NCBI RefSeq assembly: GCF_963662255.1
Contig: NC_085067.1
Coordinates: 8,361,148 to 8,425,147 of the forward strand
Reading direction: 5' to 3'
DNA length: 64,000 nt
Source of the DNA: Cinclus cinclus
Taxonomy: Eukaryota > Chordata > Aves > Passeriformes > Cinclidae
Each line of letters opens with the position of its first letter. Position 1 is the first letter of the stretch. Positions 1-10,056 of this stretch are shown in pieces. A model generated the notes under the pieces. It was given only the letters and a program-made list of their open reading frames with translations. It did no database searches and was not told the DNA's origin. Both the position numbers and the translations under genes were made by a program.

Positions 1-690
1 AAAGATGATCCCAGAAATCTTATCATGTAACTTTATCAAGAGATGGATTTAAAATCCCTCAGGTTCCTTGTGTTTTGTTAGTGGTGGCAGATCCAGTGAT
101 GCCAGAAAAGACAACTCATGGGACTGAAATAGGTTATTAAACCACAGTCTGCTTTTAGAAAATGTAAAGTACAGGCACTTGAGTGTAATTTAGGCTGTGT
201 GAGTATGGCCTTCAGAGGGACCTCTGCATAGAAGAAGTAACTTTTTTAACCTGCATCATACTAAGATTAGTTATGCCAAATGTCACTAAGAAATACAAAT
301 CCAGGGATCACTTTACAGTAGCCTAGTTCTGGATTCTCTGTGTCTGACTGAAGAAGACCTGGAAGGTAATTCACTGCTACAATTGATTCATTTCGACTTT
401 TGCCAGTCACTGTGTTACTCTGCTTTCAGTTTTCAGTAGAAATTGAACTTTCTTTTCTTTTTGTTAGCTTTGTGTGAGGTACCTTAAAAGAATGATTTTC
501 TTTGAGGCAGACAAACAGGGCTGCAAGTCATTTTCAAAACTGTAGTTATTTACATCTAGAGTTCTTATCTTCTTGTAGGAATACTCATAGATACTGTGGT
601 TGACAAATTTTTTTCCTCCCAAAGCAGCAGTTTTTATCTTTCTGAGCTGTACCCAATTCTGCCTCACCTTTCCTGAGAGCCCTTCCATTG
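1..690. other. No feature seen
   Basis: AT-rich unique-looking DNA with no convincing reading frame, splice-site pair or repeat. Short open frames here lack any recognisable motif. Confidence 0.5.
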
Positions 691-822
691 TTATGTGCTA
701 TGTGTTATGTGTTACGTGTTATATGTTATATGTTATGTTATGTTATGTTATGTTATGTTATGTTATGTTATGTTATGTTACATTATATTATGTTACATTA
801 CATTATATTACACTACACATAA
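691..822 (+). repeat. TTATG pentanucleotide microsatellite
   Basis: A run of TTATG (equivalently TGTTA) units. The central part, about 728-780, is nearly perfect with roughly ten copies. Both flanks are decayed versions (TTATGTG, TTACA, TTATA), which suggests an older array that re-expanded in the middle. Confidence 0.95.
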
Positions 823-3304
823 ATATATATTTCATTATTTTAGATTAATTAATGTTGAAAAAGATCACTAAGATCATGAAGTTCAACTGTTATTTCCACT
901 CTTTCATGTTTCAATGAGTGTAAAGCCATTGAAGACTGAAACTGGTACATATCCAAAATAAAACCCCTACTGTTGTTGATGATTAAATACCAGATAAGTA
1001 GATATTAGATTTCAGAATTTATAAGTTGTAGTTCAAAGAATGCAATAACTATAATATATAATGCTATATCCCCTATTTTCCAGCTTAAAGAGTTAGACTG
1101 AAATGAGCACTTTGCTGCTACATAGGATCTTTTTTCTGGTGTGATGATTTATAACTCTCAATAGCTTTCTGTGTTTAGACACAGCATTTTGAAGTGCAAT
1201 GCCAGCTTTTCTTCAATCTCTTTTATCTTAGGGAAAGATACCTGTTATTTACTGCTCACTGTCACTGTCACTTGCAGTTATCACAAATTGCTATTCACTG
1301 AATTACTGCAGGACTATAGGTAGATTATTCAAGCACCTATTCACAGGTTTGTGTACTTATGCCCTTGTCTTCTAGAGCAGGTGTGTATGCTGATTCTTAA
1401 CCTGCAGCCTTGATTTTGCTGCCAGTGGCAAGAAAATGGTATGTCTGGAATCTGGCAAGGATAAGTTATATATCCTTGTGCATGTCTGCTTTTCATCCTT
1501 TGAGAAAACAAGAGCTCATCTGTGATGGCTCATGACATCTTTGTTGTTCAGGGCTATGAAGTGATCTGAGCATCAGGGAATTTGGATGCTGTAAAGCTCC
1601 TCTTTGTTTTGTTTGACCCATGTGTTGGAGACACAGTTATATAGGTTGAAAGTGGCCATCTGCAATGTGACATAGAGGGAAGCATCCAGCAGAAATGGCC
1701 ACAGTCATGAAAGGTGTCTGCATTTCCTCACTCTAACTTAAAACCTGGTGATTCTTTGTGGTGACTTGATAGCAGTCCAGCATACCTCTTCCTCTTTCCA
1801 AAGATTTGTTCTTGTCTTTCTTGAAGGTGACTGTTTCTGAAAGATGTAAACTGTGTTTGTAGTCTATACAATATTCGTTTTGCAACTCCCACTGGATTTT
1901 TACAGTGCAGTTTCTTTGCAATTACAGTTTCCTGGCTATTGTGTGTCTTAATTCCACCTGCAGTTAAGTATCTGTCCAATTCAGCATGAAGCTTCATGGC
2001 ACCTTGTGTTCAGTGTGAGTTTGTTCATGTACAGGTGTGGTCAGGGGTTGTCTTGTGTATGATGTCAGATGCTAGCACAGGGATGAGGTATTAGAGGTGA
2101 TTTTGAGGGTGTTCTGAAGAAGAGTAGTTGGCACTTCATGAAGACAGAGGTTTGTTAAGGTGTTTGACTATTGACATGAGAGGATCTGATAGTCCCTAGA
2201 TGGGTGTCACCCCATGAATTTCATCCCCATTAAAATCTGAAGGACAATAAATATTCTTTCTCTGTAGAGACTGTAGATCTTTACTCTCAGCAATATGAAT
2301 GTGGACTTGCTTTGTAAAAGAGCTCTGCTTTTCTTCCTCATACAAGACTAAAGGAAAAAGTGTTTTAAAAGGATAAACAGAGGCCAATGATCTCTTAGTG
2401 TAGTTCTGGTTAACATTGTCTGCCAGTTTTTCTCAAATGTATCATCACTTCCTCATTTTAGAAAAACTCTTCAGATCTGAACAGCAATGCAGATGAAACA
2501 GAGACCATTTAATACAGAAATCTGATAGTTTTCATAAATTTTACTGCTTCCAGAATCCATAATAACAAAATATGGTCCACAAGACCATACAACTCACCTA
2601 TTTTTCATCTCTTTTTGTGTCTCTGTTTCTATAATAACCTGGTTTTGATATACTGTATTCAATACTTCAGTATTTAAGACAGTCACTTTATTATTATTAC
2701 TGAGCAACTGTACTCTAGAGGGTTTCTCTGATGTAGTACATCTTGCTCAGTCTGTTAAACCAAGACCTTCAGAATGCCTAACCACAGTAATCACATCATT
2801 TTTTCATCCCTACTTCCAATCTTTAGTTAGTGACTCCTACCATACATCATCACCATACATCCTCATTTGAGCAGTCCAATTTACATACTGTTGTGATCAC
2901 ACTGAAACTTCTAATAAATTTCCCTCGGTGGCAGAGATCTATGCAAATTATGGCTGTGTCTAAAACTGCCATCTTAATACCTTTGAACATGTCATCTTCC
3001 TGGAGTTTATTACTCAAGTTTTACCAGTGCCCTGTAACTGATGTCCTGCCCGAGTGACATCTTTGAAAACACTGTGAACTTTCCATTGCCTGTGGTGACA
3101 CTGCAGGTACTTGCAGTCCTTTAGGTCTTATGCAAGCAAACTGAAAATTACTCTTCAAGTGTGATGTACAAGGTGCTGATCACTTTCTTCCGTGCCTTCA
3201 TAAACCTTTACAGGAGAGAGCTTTTGCTTTTGTTGTGGATTTTATTACACAGACTCTCTTGGAGCACCATATCATTTACAAATCATTTATGAATAAGGTG
3301 ACAT
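823..3304. other. Unique AT-rich DNA, no gene seen
   Basis: About 2.5 kb with no recognisable repeat family and no open frame above about 90 codons. An octamer ATGCAAAT occurs near 2942, which on its own is not evidence of regulation. Confidence 0.5.
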
Positions 3305-4312
3305 GAGGCTGGTAACTGGTCACTAGTGGGATTTCACAGGTCTCTGTCAGGCCCAGAGCACTTCAGCATCTTCATAAATAACTTGGACACAGGACTTGAA
3401 GTGACACAAAGGACATTCATAGATGATAAGAAACTGGGAGGAGATGCTGACTCCCTCAAAGTCAGAGAAGCCCTGCAGAGAGACCTTGACAAAGTAGGGG
3501 GCTGGGCAATCACCCACCATAAGAAGTTTAACAAGGAAAAGTGCTGGGTTCTGCACCTGGGATGGGGCAGCCCTGGATGTGTGCACAGGCTGGGGAAGGA
3601 GATGCTGGAAAGCAGCACCACACAAAGGGGGGTGTGACTGGGGGGTCCTGGTCGATGGCCAGCAGGATCTGAGCCAGCAGTGCCCTGGAGCCAGGAGGGA
3701 CATCCCTGTGCTGGGGGCACCAGGACAGAATTGCCAGTGGGGCCAGGGAGGGAATTGTCCTGCTCTGCTCTGCTCTGCTCTGCTCTGGGGCGGCCTCACC
3801 TGCGGTGTTGTTGGCAGCTTTGGGCACCACAGCATAAACAAGAGATTGAACTGCTAGAGAGTGTCCAAAGGAGGCCATGAGGGCAGTGAAGGGCCCTGGG
3901 GGGAAGCTGAGGAGCTGCTGAGGGCACTCGGTCTGCTCAGCTGGAGAAGGGGAGACCGAGGGGAGACTCATTGCAGTCTGCACCTCCCTGGTGAGGGGAA
4001 GAGGAGGGGCAGGCACTGATCTCTGCTTTGTGTGAGCAGGGCCAGGAGCCCAGGGAATGGCCCGAAGCTGTGCCAGGGGAGGGAGGTTAAGGCTGGATGT
4101 TAGGAACAGGTTCTTTCCCCAGAGGGTGTCTGGGCACTGGGACAGCTCCCCAGGGCAGTGCTCACAGCACCAAGGCTGACAGAGCTCAAGGAGTGTTTGG
4201 ACAATACTCGGGCACAGGGTGTGACTCTTGGGGATGTCCTGTGCAGGGCCACGAGTTGGACTTTGATGACCCTTCTGAGTCTGTTTCAACTTGAGATATT
4301 CTGTAATGATGT
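3305..4312 (+). mobile_element. CR1 LINE, 5'-truncated copy with partial reverse transcriptase and 3' UTR
   Basis: This is the 3' third of a CR1 non-LTR retrotransposon. Around 3370-3630 the translation shows the reverse transcriptase core: FSIFINNLD, then TFIDDKKLGG, which corresponds to the family's F-A-D-D catalytic box with Ala replaced by Ile, then a WAITHHKKFNKEKC stretch and LHLG. Downstream of a stop the frame resumes as LGVLVDG and SQQC, the usual end of the CR1 polymerase. The 3' UTR follows. It ends with the CR1 signature of a GATGA block, a pyrimidine-rich TTTCAACTTGAGATATTCTG segment and a degenerate ATTCTGTAATGAT tail. Stops and frameshifts make the copy non-functional. The truncated 5' end is typical of target-primed reverse transcription. 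I see no obvious target-site duplication. Confidence 0.93.
3761..3787 (+). repeat. TGCTC pentamer expansion inside the CR1 copy
   Basis: Five perfect TGCTC units followed by a partial one, lying between the polymerase end and the 3' UTR of the surrounding CR1. It appears to be a secondary local expansion after insertion. Confidence 0.85.
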
Positions 4313-5787
4313 GTGATCCAAGCACTTGTCAGTGAGATTATAGTCTGGCCTTTTTTAATTTTTATTTTTACTTTTTTAAATTTAATTTTTAATTTTTTTT
4401 CTTTAACAACTTTTGCGATTCAATATCTATATATTGTGTATGAAAGGTAGTGGAAATACTGGTGATGGGGGAAATAACTGGATCCATATGGAAGAACTGA
4501 AGTGCTATTTAGATTAAAATTTTCTTTAGCTAGTGAGGGAGATGCTAGTAGATTATGACTCAGGACTGAAAGCTGCTGAAACTGTGTTGGGAACAGCAGT
4601 TATGGGAGTGTGTATGTGACTGGCAGTTATTGCAGGCTCCCTCTTTTAGTCAAATGCACTGTAGGTGCATTTAGAACAAGAAGTAAATAGCTGTTTGTTC
4701 TTTATTTTTCTTATAAGTATGCAATCTATCTTAGGCTCCTCTGCTACTTGGCCTTTATTTGTTTTTACTTGCCACATTTGAATGTGTCTTTGCACCCTCT
4801 GGCTTGACTGATTAGAAGAAGTGTAGAGAAAATGGAAGTTGGGGCAATGCATTGCACTAAGACTGTTTTATGGAGACAAACCTCTTGCGTATAATAGATG
4901 TCTTGAAGTTTTTCCTGTTACTGTCCTAGATGAACTAGCTCCTATATAGCCAGAAAAAAGGTTATTTTATTGTATATGAGGAACATAGTCTTTGAATGGA
5001 TCAATAGACAGAAGCATAGTGCAAATGGATGTGACAAAGCACAGTACATTGCTACAAGGCTGACAAAATTGTTCATGTGGCCATGCCATAGTTGGAGGAG
5101 TGTACTGCATATTTGTTGTATGTGGAGTGTAACTATTATTAGAGTGTGATGGTGATTTTAAAGCTAAGCAGTCTCTAGGGTCATGAGAGATTGGAGAAGG
5201 AAGACTTTAGATTCAAAAGGGTTTGGTTTTGGGCTTATCTGTTGGCAGTTTTTCCCTATTGAATGAAGAGTATCCAACCTAGGGCAATAGCTGCTAGGCA
5301 AGCAGTCTTGCTCAAAGGCTTGGGAAAGCTGCTTAAAACCTTGCTTCAGATGGGTGAAAGCAACAAGTGAAATTTGATTTCCTATTTTCCAGGTTTCTAT
5401 CTTACCCAGAAGCATTTAGAGAGAGGCTTCTCCTCTGCTTTTTCTTGTGATTTTAATTTTTTCTCTGATGCAGAAGGAAAGCAAATATTCTGTCTTGCAC
5501 AGTGGCTCTCAGATTTTTTGTAAGTGGTTAGGACCTAATGTTGTGAAACAGTAGGGATGTGGCCCTTTCACTGAAGGACACTTTTGTTATTAAGGGTCTG
5601 ACCCAGTTTCTGATGAAATTGCTGTGCATTTGGCCTAGGGAGCCAGTAGGAATAAATACACAACATGCTGGGAAAATATGTGCCATGTTGGAGACTGGGA
5701 AATTGAGTTCAGCTCCTGCTTTCTCTCCTTTCTGTCCCCAAGCAGAAAGTGAATGATTGCATGATAAAAATACCCAATATGCTTTAA
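4313..5787. other. Unique DNA with one T-rich patch
   Basis: About 4350-4402 is T-rich low-complexity sequence just past the CR1 tail. The rest has no recognisable gene or repeat. Confidence 0.5.
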
Positions 5788-5865
5788 AAGAAGAAGAAGA
5801 AGAAGAAGAAGAAGAAGAAGAAGAAGAAGAAGAAGAAGAAGAAGAAGAAGAAGAAGAAGAAGAAG
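5788..5865 (+). repeat. AAG (GAA/TTC) trinucleotide microsatellite, 26 units
   Basis: A perfect AAG run of 78 bp, followed by AAAAAAG. It is a pure purine strand with mirror symmetry, the class of sequence known to adopt triplex (H-DNA) structure in vitro. It lies about 650 bp before a longer homopurine tract. Confidence 0.97.
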
Positions 5866-6513
5866 AAAAAAGATTTTAAGATTTCTCTTATGACGAAAGA
5901 GTTGCTCAGGCTGCCACCTTAGCTCTTTGCAAAACTGTGGAACTGAAGCCAGAGCTCACCTGGTGTTCTGGTCAGATCCTCTTCATTTCTTGGGAATTTA
6001 TTGATTCCAGAGGAAGTGAGATGGTTCCACCAGTTCTGACTCTTGCTCCAGATGAGAAAAAGCCTAATTAAACCTAGAAGTCATCTCACTAATGTTTCAG
6101 TAATGCCTTGAAGAACACACATGAACAACATGCAAACTCACTTTCAGGACAGATTGCAATTTATGGGTCTTTTTGATCATGCTGATGGAGGGCTTGATTT
6201 CTTTCCTACTCTCTCCAAGGTATGCTGAAAATAAGACTTCTTTAATGCTCCTCAAATTACGCAGTTCTGTACGATGTATCAATATGGAAAATGGTATTTC
6301 GTTTCAGTGCTTATTATTTATGAAATAAGGATGTAGACTCCCTTACAGATGATGCATTCACATTGCTCATCGATTGAAAACAAGTCTAGGAAATGCCAAG
6401 GCCATTGCCTATCTGTTCATCTCTACTTCTCAGCCACTAGGTATTGTTTTTTGAGTTGCATGTAGAATTTTATATCCTAAATGTAAATAAACAGATGCCT
6501 TGGTTTTAAAGAC
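5866..6513. other. Unique DNA between two homopurine microsatellites
   Basis: No gene or interspersed repeat recognised. A short - strand open frame (6097-6282) has no recognisable motif. Confidence 0.5.
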
Positions 6514-6775
6514 GGAAAGGAAAAGAAAAGGAAAGGAAAGGAAAGGAAAGGAAAGGAAAGGAAAGGAAAGGAAAGGAAAGGAAAGGAAAGGAAAGGAAAG
6601 GAAAGGAAAGGAAAGGAAAGGAAAGGAAAGGAAAGGAAAGGAAAGGAAAGGAAAGGAAAGGAAAGGAAAGGAAAGGAAAGGAAAGGAAAGGAAAGGAAAG
6701 GAAAGGAAAGGAAAGGAAAGGAAAGGAAAGGAAAGGAAAGGAAAGGAAAGGAAAGGAAAGGAAAGGAAAGGAGGA
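6514..6775 (+). repeat. GAAAG pentanucleotide microsatellite, 48 perfect units
   Basis: The perfect GAAAG array runs 6531-6770, exactly 48 uninterrupted copies. Slightly imperfect purine sequence on both sides makes 262 bp with no pyrimidine on the + strand. The perfection suggests a young or actively slipping array. It produces spurious low-complexity open frames on both strands (Lys/Gly/Arg/Glu on one, Phe/Leu/Ser/Pro on the other). It ends about 100 bp before the CpG island. Confidence 0.98.
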
Positions 6776-6885
6776 TCCTTCATTGGAATGTAAAACATGA
6801 CCCCCTTCCGTCAGAACGACATAACCTTGAAATTCAGGAGCTCTCAGGCAAAGATGCGAGACGAGGAATGGCAGCTCCTTCCTAG

Positions 6886-6891
6886 CACGTG
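6886..6891. promoter_or_regulatory. Palindromic E-box (CACGTG)
   Basis: A perfect CACGTG at the upstream edge of the CpG island. This is the high-affinity motif of USF, MYC/MAX and CLOCK/BMAL1-type bHLH factors. Occupancy is inferred only from its location. Confidence 0.4.
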
Positions 6892-6961
6892 TAACAAGGC
6901 CAGCAAAGAGCAGCAGCAGCAGCACAAGAGCAGCAGAACCCAGCGCAGCCTCGTCCCGCTG

Positions 6962-6975
6962 CGCGCAGAGGGCGC
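6962..6975 (+). promoter_or_regulatory. CTCF-like motif 1
   Basis: CGCGCAGAGGGCGC agrees with about 12 of 14 positions of the recalled CTCF core CCASYAGRKGGCRS. It is the first of three similar motifs in the same orientation within 113 bp. Confidence 0.45.
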
Positions 6976-7004
6976 TTTGCCCTCGGCTGCAGTTCCGGGC
7001 ACGG

Positions 7005-7018
7005 CCGGCAGGGGCGCT
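7005..7018 (+). promoter_or_regulatory. CTCF-like motif 2, one base short
   Basis: CCGGCAGGGGCGCT resembles motif 3 but lacks one G of the run, which shifts the GGCGC part by one base. It is probably a weak or non-binding variant. Confidence 0.25.
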
Positions 7019-7060
7019 GCCGGCTCCCGGCGGGCAGGGCGGGTGCGAGGGTTCCCCGCG

Positions 7061-7074
7061 CCGGCAGGGGGCGC
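7061..7074 (+). promoter_or_regulatory. CTCF-like motif 3, strong match
   Basis: CCGGCAGGGGGCGC matches 13 of 14 positions of the recalled CTCF core. CTCF sites in CpG islands act as insulators and loop anchors, and the orientation of this one would be to the + strand. Confidence 0.6.
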
Positions 7075-7098
7075 CGTGCGCAGCTCGGGCACCGCACG

Positions 7099-7109
7099 GT
7101 AATGGCGGC
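7099..7109 (+). promoter_or_regulatory. YY1-like site
   Basis: The sequence AATGGCGGC closely resembles the YY1 core AANATGGCGGC, a motif often found just downstream of start sites in CpG-island promoters. If used in that way it would favour transcription on the + strand. The match alone is weak evidence. Confidence 0.35.
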
Positions 7110-7545
7110 TCGGCCGAGATGGGAAGGGACGGAGGAGAGGCCTCGCTCCACAAACCCCCCCCCCCGGGGCAGCCGATCCCCGTGCCCCAGCGGGAACCTC
7201 GGAGCGGCCGAGCTCACCCCGGGCAGCGAGCAAGAGGCGTCGGGAACTCGGCGGCTGCGGCTGTAACCGCGTGCCGCCCGGGCAGGCGGGGAACGCGGGC
7301 CGCGGCGGAGCGAAATCTCGGAGCGGCGGCGGAAAAAACGGCGGGGGCCGAGCAGCGGCAGCCCGGCTCCCGAACAGGGCCGGGAGAGGCTCCCCGGGAG
7401 GGGAAAGGAGCTCGGGGATCCCGGGCTTCCCCTGAGGCACCCCAGCAGATGGTGAAAGTCCCTTTTCGAGGGAGGCAGGGTGTTAGTAAGGTCCCCGTGC
7501 AATGGCCGCTCTTACGAGCGGAGCTGCGCTCACGGTAGAAGAAAG

Positions 7546-9236
7546 ACAGAGCACAGAACCCGCAGTGCTGGGGAACTCTCCCCACAGTGACCGCAGCCTG
7601 TCTCCCCTGGGAATGCTGAGAGAACAGGAGAGATAGGGGCTGCACTGAGCCCCATTTTCCCACTTCAAAAATCTGGCAGTATCTCTGCTTTCCACAAGAA
7701 CCCCCAGTTAAGGAGAGAACCCCCAGGTAAAGAGAGAGTATGAGCTGCACTGCTCCCCTAAGCTGTGACAAAATCCTTGTCTCTCCTAAGTATCCAGTCA
7801 TTATTGTCTAGTAGTAACAGTATGAGGGAAAATTCCTTTAGAGAACAACAAACAAACAAACAAACAACAAACCACTAAATAAAAGGGGAACTTCTAGACC
7901 CCCCCCCAACACTTCCCTCTTGAAAGAACAGGGAAAATAATTATTATTGGTATCTGTGTAGCTAATCCTTCTCTTCTAACACTTTTCCATGGTGTGTTTC
8001 CTGCTGGCTCCTTCTGTTTTGCCTTGACATTTAGACTTGAATCGTGCATAAACAACACCGGATGGTGTCAGTGGGACCACTGCATACATGAGTGTCCTCA
8101 CAGTAGTGCCCTGCCAGCAGTGATGACATTCCAGCCCCGAGTTTGACATTGATACCTGTTCCAAAGGCAGCGAGGAATGGTATTGCATGCTTGTAGTTAA
8201 AACCACATGTATGTGATTTTAAAGTGTTTTCTTTTTTATTTAGTATGTATGCAAGTCAGCCTACCTCACCCCACACTGTTGATTGAATTCCTGACTATGA
8301 AACCATATATGTATATAACTGTGTGTACATATAAGAAAAAATTATACTTTTTAATATTTAATATCTGCATTTGTGTGTTCCTAAACTAACCTTTGAACTT
8401 TTTTTTTTTTGGATGCATATGCTATTTTGATGTATCTATTTTGTTGGCTTTTCATACAAATCTAAAGAAATAATTTTACAGACTTTTTTCCTTGAGACGT
8501 TAGACACTTTTTTTAGCTGTTGTCAAGATAAAGTTTACATGTACCATCAAGAGATGTCGTGTGAAAAGACCTTTCTTTTGGGTCTGTGTGAAAAAAATTG
8601 CCCATGTGCATAAGTGAAGTCTACTTGAACTGGATTGCTGTATTTTGTTGAAGTTCTGTTACAAGTGAAATCCTTATGAAAACCTACTCTTAAAAATTCA
8701 GCATTTGAATGTTATGGTATATATTGAGACAGTCAATGACTGAGCAAAACAGAATTAGTTTTATTGAGCAAACAGTGAATAATGATTACTGAAGGCACAA
8801 TTCTGCATCTGCTGGAGCCCTACAATAGCAATATTTTTCATGTTTGATACCTTTTTTCTTCCTTTTGAAAGCATTTTAATAAGAGAGGAAGTGTGTTTTA
8901 ACATTGGATTTGAGAAGTAAATTTGATTTATTGTAGTTATTAGTTGGCTGGTCGCTTAATTGCCTGAGGTGAACCACAGTGTAAGTCACACTGATACTCT
9001 GTCTTTCGTGGCCTTATTGTGTGAAAGGTGTGTGGGTTGGAGTCATCCCAGCCTCTGAGGTGCAGCAGTGCTAAAATCCAGAAAAGCACTAAGTGTGAGC
9101 AGAAGAAAGATCATTCGTTTTCCTTTTAAGCAGAAGTGCTGCTCTGGTAATGCAGGGTAGCTCGACAAGTGATATTTTGTAAGACTTTTGGAAGATCTCT
9201 CTTCTGCAACATGCTTTTTGGAAAAAAAAATGATCT
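7546..9236. other. Unique DNA downstream of the CpG island
   Basis: GC content falls back to background by about 7,550. A CAAA run lies at about 7843-7872 and a nine-base C run near 7900. No gene or interspersed repeat is recognised. Confidence 0.5.
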
Positions 9237-9255
9237 CCCTCCCACCCCCCACCCC
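9237..9255 (-). other. G-quadruplex motif
   Basis: On the + strand four C runs (3, 3, 6 and 4 bases) are separated by single bases. The - strand therefore reads four G runs with one-base loops, a very stable canonical quadruplex pattern. No gene is evident beside it. Confidence 0.75.
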
Positions 9256-9880
9256 ACCTATCAGGCGTTGTAGCAATAATATGTATAACATCTTACTGCT
9301 CATGGCTGAGAGCCACTGTAAACAGCAGCTGAACAGGCAGTTGGAAACTCTGACATTCAGATCCCTCACATGCCAAGAAATGAGCCCGGCAGTTACTTAA
9401 ATAGACCTTCCACAAGTCCTTGCAAGTTCTAGTTAGTGGTATGGGATTTACTGTCTGTTGCATCTTGTGTTTCATCCATAAAGTTCTGTTGTAGGGCATC
9501 AGTTTAACAATTTTGTTGAGGATGTGAGGTCAAGAGGATGGGAGTAGGGGTAAGAGTAACTCAGTTGGTCTGTGCAGTTTACTTGCAACAGAAACTGGAG
9601 CATTAGGGAGGGAGTAGGGCATGCTGGCTACCTTTGTGTACCTATGGATAGCTCATTTCTTTGCTGGTTGCTTCCATAAGGAGGCAGCCTAGTGGAATTT
9701 CTGCCCATTCTAACGCTGCACTTTGGGGAAATTGTATGTGGTGTGTCATAAAATGAATGAAATTTGGCAATTGGCACATTCCTCTGTAGTGGGGAATAAC
9801 TTTACAATCTCATTCAAGTTGGGCATGTCTCCTTTCCTTCTCTCTCTCCTGGAAGAGGCTGCTAATGATTAATTTGCAGT

Positions 9881-9898
9881 TTTGCAGTTAACTGCAAA
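9881..9898. promoter_or_regulatory. Perfect 18-bp palindrome with overlapping Myb-like sites
   Basis: TTTGCAGTTAACTGCAAA is its own reverse complement. Its centre contains TAACTG on both strands, matching the recalled Myb consensus YAACNG. The preceding bases (TAATGATTAATTT) are homeobox-like. Function is inferred only. Confidence 0.3.
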
Positions 9899-10011
9899 GT
9901 CATAATGTTTTGCTGAAGTTTTATGAGCCTTAAATAGAAACTATTTTGAAATTAATTTCTTAATATAATGTCCCCCTTGGAGTGTTGAGGATACTCTTGG
10001 TTCCAGCTTTT

Positions 10012-10056
10012 TTTCCCTTGAAAAAGAATATCTACTTTCCCTTGAAGAATATCTAC
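10012..10056 (+). repeat. Short tandem duplication (24 + 21 bp)
   Basis: Two adjacent copies of a TTTCCCTTGAA...GAATATCTAC unit, the second lacking three A residues. This is a simple replication-slippage duplication. Confidence 0.8.

Larger units (their letters stand above)
6880..7545. promoter_or_regulatory. CpG island, candidate promoter or insulator
   Basis: This is the only long stretch in the window with high GC and undepleted CpG; the surrounding DNA is AT-rich and CpG-poor. It contains GC boxes, three CTCF-like motifs, a CACGTG E-box and a YY1-like site. Several splice-donor-like sequences exist on each strand, for example GTAATG at about 7090 and GTAAGG near 7484 on +, and GTAAGA near 7515 and GTGAGC near 7215 on -. 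The direction of transcription therefore cannot be decided. In birds, as in mammals, unmethylated islands usually mark transcription start regions. No neighbouring gene is identifiable, so the target could be a non-coding RNA or a gene whose other exons lie outside the window. Open frames of 100-200 codons here follow from the low stop-codon frequency of GC-rich DNA. Confidence 0.8.

Noticed and set aside
3528..4325. 265-codon - strand frame opposite the CR1 copy
   Set aside because: Antisense shadow of the GC-rich CR1 3' region, whose sense-strand identity is clear.
6430..7153. Phe/Leu/Ser/Pro and Lys/Glu/Gly/Arg repeat proteins over the GAAAG array
   Set aside because: Translation of a pentanucleotide repeat, open in many frames and continuing into the CpG island; no sign of real coding.
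6844..7801. Overlapping 139-206 codon frames on both strands of the CpG island
   Set aside because: GC-rich DNA has few stop codons. The frames overlap one another on both strands and show no domain. A true first exon is possible but cannot be picked out.
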